Below are positions 59,631 to 64,000 of a stretch of 64,000 bases of DNA, piece after piece. Origin of the DNA: Litsea cubeba (lineage: Eukaryota; Streptophyta; Magnoliopsida; Laurales; Lauraceae). Numbering within the stretch: position 1 is the first letter of the stretch; each line of letters begins with the position of its first letter. The position numbers and the translations under genes are program-made. The stretch is from assembly GCA_012931725.1 (NCBI GenBank), contig CM022948.1, forward strand, positions 49,936,668 through 50,000,667, in the 5' to 3' direction. The notes beneath the pieces are model-generated. The model did no database searches. It had not been told where the DNA came from and saw only the letters and a list, made by a program, of their open reading frames with translations.

Positions 59631-59989
59631 AAAATCTGGCACACCCACCCAAAAAAAATGTTGATGCTCGCTTTCGCCCTCCGGGCTCGAAGGGTTGGAC
59701 CAAAACGGACTTCCACGTCTGCCGACCTCAGTAGCGCTGAGCGAAATGTGTCCATTAAGCTGCCACCACCCGGTGGGACTCTTTCATTTGAGAACATGAT
59801 GCTTAGAAATGAAATATTTACATATCATATCTTTTGCTCGGTGCTTATACTTCTTGTCGAGATTCCTTTGCTACTTTCTAGTTGGTGGCCTATGTTGGAT
59901 TTCGCATCTAAAAAATAAGAGGAGGGATTTTTTTTTGGAAATTCCTAATTCTCTCTTTGAGTTTATTTCCACTCTTTCTCTTTTCACAA

Positions 59990-60830
59990 AAAAAAAAAAA
60001 ATCAGATTTCTCATGTTGAATTCAAACTTGAGAAACTTTGATCCTCTCCTTTCGTCCATGTGCTTACAAAAATGTTGAGCATGTTCGAATAGGGAATTGG
60101 GCCATCGTTTCTCTTCGATGAGTTCATTAAAGAGCTTTCTTAAAAAATGAAAAAAAAAATCAGATTTCTCGTTTTGGATTCAAAAATTGAGAAACTTTGA
60201 TCCTTTTCCTTTCGGGCACTGGCACTCGCAGAATTGTTGAGCCCATGTTTGGATCGGGGATATTGGGCCATCGTTTCTCTTCGATGAGTCTGTTAGGGAT
60301 CTAAAAAGAAAAAGACCACTAAGGTTAAACCAATTGCGTTCTTTGACCATGATTGATTCAAGAAAAGCCTTATCCAGAGTGTGGAGACGACTTGATTGTT
60401 CTAGGCAAGGGTCCTCCAAACGGGTTCATTAAGTAATCATACCCTTACCTAGGGGCAATTCTATCAATTGAGGTTTCATAAGATCGAGTTAGGAGGCCTA
60501 TGTGCACTCTTCCGTCTTTAAATCTTAAAAAAAAAAAAATTCCGTCATCTTCGGGTTCAAATTTGGGAAATTGTGGTTTCTTCCCTTCTGGGCGCTGGTG
60601 CTCGCAGATAGTTGAGCCCACGTTCGGATTAGAATACCATTTGCTCTCTTTGACAAATCCGATCTTGACCTTTCAAAAAAAATCTATCGTCATTTTGGAT
60701 TCAGATTCGAAAAATTGTGATTCCTTCCCTTCTAAGTGCTGGTGCTCGCAGAAATGTTGACCCCGCGTTTGGATTGGAATACCATTTGCTATCTTTGATG
60801 AATCAAATCTTGACTTTTCAAAAAAAGAGA
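59990..60830. repeat. Degenerate tandem repeats in the retrotransposon leader
   Basis: Units of about 150-180 bp each have a T/A-rich start (AAAAAATCAGATTTCTC or AAAATTCCGTC), a TTGAGAAACTTTGATCCT or TTGTGGTTTCTTCCCTTC phrase, GCTGGTGCTCGCAGA, and GTTGAGCCCACGTTYGGAT. Starts lie near 59,998, 60,157, 60,537 and 60,686. Confidence 0.65.
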
Positions 60831-60839
60831 ATCTCATCA

Positions 60840-61130
60840 CATAGATGCAATCTCCAACTTTTGTGCCTAGCAGTACTGGTACGCCCTTTCAGGGTCTACT
60901 GTATTTGCAACCTGCACATTTGTAACTCTAACCTTATATTCATCTTACCATGAGCAAGCCCTGCTTCTCGATAAGTCGAATTTAGGTTTACAATTGCTTC
61001 TAGCTGTCACTGGGACGCCCATTCTGGGCTCATCATACTTGCGATCAGAACAATTGTACCATCTATGGCTTTTTGACTTGTGATTACTAATCCTGTGGTC
61101 TTGTTTCAGAATTTTTTTCGAAGCTAACAA
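60840..61130. other. Spacer before gag with a diverged direct repeat
   Basis: Two related phrases occur: ACTGGTACGCCCTTTCAGGG (about 60,877) and ACTGGGACGCCCATTCTGGG (about 61,009). Each is followed by similar sequence ending TTTGTAACTC or ATTGTACCATC. No gene. Confidence 0.5.
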
Positions 61131-63256
61131 TGGCGGCTTCTCTAACCATTACATTCGATGAGAACAAGCACAAACTCATTCTTCAACAGAAGTAAAACTC
61201 GCGCACTCAAAAGCGCTCTATCAGCGGCCGAAGCGTCACCTCTATCGGCAACTCTCTGAACTCCGGGTCGACCTGACTCCCCGGACTATCGTCTTTGGGA
61301 TGCTGAGGCCATTCCCACTTTTTGAAGAAGAAACTGCTCCTGTCAAAACACAGAAAATAGCCTCTCAACGTGTCACCACCATGACACTAAAGGCGAGCGC
61401 TAAGAAGCCTGAAGCCTCCAGCACCGCCGTGAAGCCTCAACACACAAACAACCAGGTCTATCCCAAGAGTTGGTCCTCAAAACAGAGAAGGTCTCAAATA
61501 TCCACAAAGCTAGCATACCTAGCCCCACTCAAGGAGAACCAGTTTTACCCACTTACCTACATGAAAGAGGGAGATCCGTCTCCGACTTGACAACCAAGTC
61601 AACCCAGCATGAGTCGGCTTGCTCTTATAAGCCCAAAATCAGATCATGTATCACTAGGCCTCTATAAGCACCTGCTAAGGCCTACAATCCTTTGGTTCGA
61701 CCCGTCATCTCTACAGGGGCCGAACTCAAAAAGTTCAAAGCTTCGCTGCGACAGACAAAGGACTGGCTATAAAGAAGACAGGCTTGGCTGCTGTGCCCGA
61801 GGGAGTACATCCTTCATTGTCAAAGCCCAGAAAAAGCAGACCGAAGCTCAAATTGCTCGCCGTGTATGCCGCAGTGGGTCATATCGACAAAAGAGACTAG
61901 AGAAGCAGAGGACCCAGCATCCTACACTTCAAGTCTCTCACAAATCGAAAAAGAAAGACCCGACCAAGTTGCTGTTGTCCATATGGTTGGAAAAACTAGA
62001 ATACGCCAAAAGTCGTAATAAAAATCCATGTCCGATGTCCGATGACCCACAGCGTCTCCAGGATAAGAAGACACTTAGAATAATCTCCTGCCCCTTCAAG
62101 CCAAGGACAGCGAAGTGATCCTTTCTCAAGCTCTTCATAAAAAAGACTGAGCCCCAGCTCATTCACCAGGATAATTTCTTCGTTCAAATCCCGAGGGATG
62201 AACGTCCTGGCTACAAATTCTGAGCCACCACCTCGCAATCCACCTCAAGATGATGCGCTCACACGCATCCATCAGTTGGAACAAGGCCAACAGAGGATTG
62301 AAACTCTGATGGAAAACCTTCTCCTCGCCTTTCAAAATCAGGCGAACAAGGAACCTCCTCCGAATGTTCAAGATGATGAGGTAAATGGAGAAGAAAATGA
62401 GTCACGTGCCCTTACTAAAAAGGACGTAGACAGTATCCTCGCCAAAGCAAAAGAAGAGGATATATTCAAGGAACAACGGATCAAGCCACCATATCCTTTA
62501 TGGATGGACTCGGTCCCGTTCCCCACAAAATTCAAGCATCCTACTCTCCAAACATATACGGGGAAAGGATCAGCCATACAGCATGTCATCCACTTCAAAA
62601 TCCTGACGGGAGCTAGTGCAGATCAAGATGCCCTCAAGATCCTCCTCTTTGTAAGTACCCTAAAAAGTACGGCCTTTGATTGGTACTCCACTTTGCCAGA
62701 GGACTCCATCCAAAATTGGGTCATGATAGAGACACGCTTCCTGATTCACTTCAAAGGTGAGGATCATCCCACTACTGTGGCTCAGTTTTGCAGCCTAAAA
62801 TAGGGGGAAAATGAGTTGACATACGACTTCATTCACAAGTGGAAAAGCAATGCATACAAATGTTCAGATGTACTGCCATAAGCGTCGGTAGTTGACATCT
62901 GCCGAAACAACATGAGAGCAAGAATCTGCTCCATGATTATCGGCAACAAATCAAAGAATCTGGGAAAACTCCTAGAAGCTTCCATGGAGGCTGAAACGGT
63001 GATGAAATACCTCAACAGTCAGAAATCATCAAGGAAGGAACCAACTGCCATTGCAACCTCTAAACCAAATAAAAAGGAGGTCCTCAATGTGCAAACCAAG
63101 TCAACTCCTCGGCCACCAAAGAAAGTTGAAAACAAAGCTGCAGGTTAGCGACCTGAATTCCCAGATGCCTTCAAAGCATGAGTAGAAAAGAAATACTCGT
63201 TTGATGAAGATGTTGATGAAATCTTCGGGGCTCTCGTGCCAAACGGCAAGCTCACC
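61131..63256 (+). pseudogene. gag: Decayed Gag region of the Tat/Ogre-like element
   Basis: The recognisable core is 62,198-62,803: DDALTRIHQLEQGQQRIETL, then PPYPLWMDSVPFPTKFKHPT, LQTYTGKGSAIQHVIHFK, STAFDWYSTLPEDSIQNW and ETRFLIHFKG. This is a Retrotrans_gag capsid domain. The same frame continues past stops at 62,801, 62,879, 63,146 and 63,179 with ENELTYDFIHKWKSNAYKCS, ARICSMIIGNKSKNLGKLLE and FPDAFKA, so point mutations created the stops. Upstream (61,300-62,118) the frame shifts several times among pieces such as PLVRPVISTGAELKKFKASL, the usual N-terminal half. It cannot produce Gag. The frame ends where the LTR at 63,262 is inserted. Confidence 0.8.
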
Positions 63257-63261
63257 TTGCC

Positions 63262-64000
63262 TGTAAGACCCCGACCCCCAGTTCTTTTGTTTAGTATTAT
63301 TTTAATCATGGGTTAGCTTTTTAAGCGAGATTAGAGTTGGTTTGACCTTGTTTTTGGAGTTTGACTAGATTTTTCCATAGCCTAGGAGATTTGAGGACCG
63401 TTGACCTTGGTTTGACCCGGTCCATATGATTTGTATTTTTGTGAGAAATTATTCTTATTTTGGAAAATTACAAATTTTTCTCCTTTTGACTCATTCTATT
63501 GAGTTTAACAACTTTCATGTTTTGGTTATTTTGATTTGTTGATCAGAAAATACGTTTTTCAAAAAAAAGCCAAAATTGACCTTTCACACTAAATCTGTAC
63601 TTGAATTTCAAAAATTTCAGAAATTGGCGAAAATATACTTTTTGGAAATTAAATTTTTCGTTGATCGATTTTGTCTTCTTCGTCGATCTCATTCGGGACC
63701 CATAAATGTGAGTTTCAGCCTTTGTTATGTTGGGGCCCATGGGGCCCAGCCCACTTAACTCTTTATAAGACCACATGGGTTCCTCTTCTTCCCCATTCTT
63801 ACATTTTCCTGCAATGAAGAGAGGAGCCTATGGTTTTCTCCCAGCACTTTCTCTCTCCTCTTTTAAAGCTCCCATCTTGAGTGCTAAGTGAGGGAATGAT
63901 CTTCCCATCTTCTTCCCCACCTTCCAAGCTTTCCAAAGATACCATTTTCTAAAGATTTGAGCTAGGAGAGACCACTTTTCCAAGCTCTTCTTCCTTGTTT
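63262..64000 (+). mobile_element. Start of a second LTR retrotransposon nested in gag
   Basis: TGTAAGACCCCGACCCCCAG begins abruptly where the gag frame of the host element stops making sense. TGTAAGACCCCGACC is a typical plant LTR opening. A TATA-type box (CTTTATAAGA, 63,761-63,770) is followed by CT-rich leader-like sequence. The LTR runs past the window end, so its length, pair and target duplication cannot be checked. Confidence 0.55.

Larger units (their letters stand above)
56853..63261 (+). mobile_element. Tat/Ogre-like Ty3/gypsy retrotransposon, partial
   Basis: The 5' LTR starts TGTCACGACCCGGGCC at 56,853. A promoter TATAAATA lies at 58,960-58,967. The LTR probably ends near 59,630, just before AAATCTGGCACACCCACCC, a possible primer-binding region; the exact end was not fixed. 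A leader with degenerate repeats follows, then decayed gag (61,130-63,256). The polymerase region and 3' LTR are not seen, because another LTR begins at 63,262. The truncated relative at 11,100-13,345 matches 57,245-59,730 in reverse. A long LTR plus a long leader before gag fits the Tat/Ogre lineage (inference). Confidence 0.7.

Overview
This window is a stretch of nuclear DNA from a flowering plant. I could not place it more narrowly than that. The evidence is GT-AG introns, plant-type CACTA transposases, tRNA-primed LTR elements, Helitron ends, SINE-like tRNA promoters and two recognisable plant gene fragments. I see no intact host gene, rRNA or functional tRNA. It is a mosaic of nested and captured mobile DNA.

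Positions 1-23,818 look like one old CACTA (En/Spm) element read on the minus strand, whose other end lies before the window. Its outer parts hold arrays of palindromic ACCGACG/CGTCGGT motifs and a 170-bp repeat. These lie one way round at 730-1,998 and the other way round at 20,850-22,600. Between them are a decayed TNP2 transposase (14,695-18,303), a truncated second transposase gene (13,476-14,111), an exon that may come from a host RNA-dependent RNA polymerase, and later insertions. The insertions are a 960-bp hAT element with an 8-bp target duplication (2,741-3,700), a gag-only LTR retrotransposon (5,068-9,482), a head-to-head SINE foldback (9,490-9,896) and a fragment of a large LTR (11,100-13,345).

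After a LINE fragment (23,850-24,600) comes the best-defined object: a complete 19,755-bp CACTA element at 25,215-44,969. It has matching CACTACAAGAAA ends, a CCA target duplication on both sides and GCGGCGGA-rich subterminal regions. It carries a four-exon TNP2 gene broken by one base in an A6 run, and an uninterrupted six-exon Transposase_24 gene encoding 366 aa. Its 3' part carries host gene pieces with their splice sites: an ILP1/NIPA-type C3HC zinc-finger exon and exons of a cysteine synthase/cyanoalanine synthase. It is therefore a gene-capturing (Pack-CACTA-like) element that also keeps its own transposase genes.

The right third holds a 538-bp TRIM retrotransposon with two LTRs that look identical and a perfect CTCTA duplication (46,156-46,693). 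It also holds two tandem Helitron 3' ends (50,400 and 51,837), a short perfect-looking hairpin (53,423-53,530) and a large interrupted inverted repeat (55,333-56,672). The window closes with a Tat/Ogre-like LTR retrotransposon starting at 56,853. Its decayed gag is cut at 63,262 by the start of yet another LTR element, which runs off the end.
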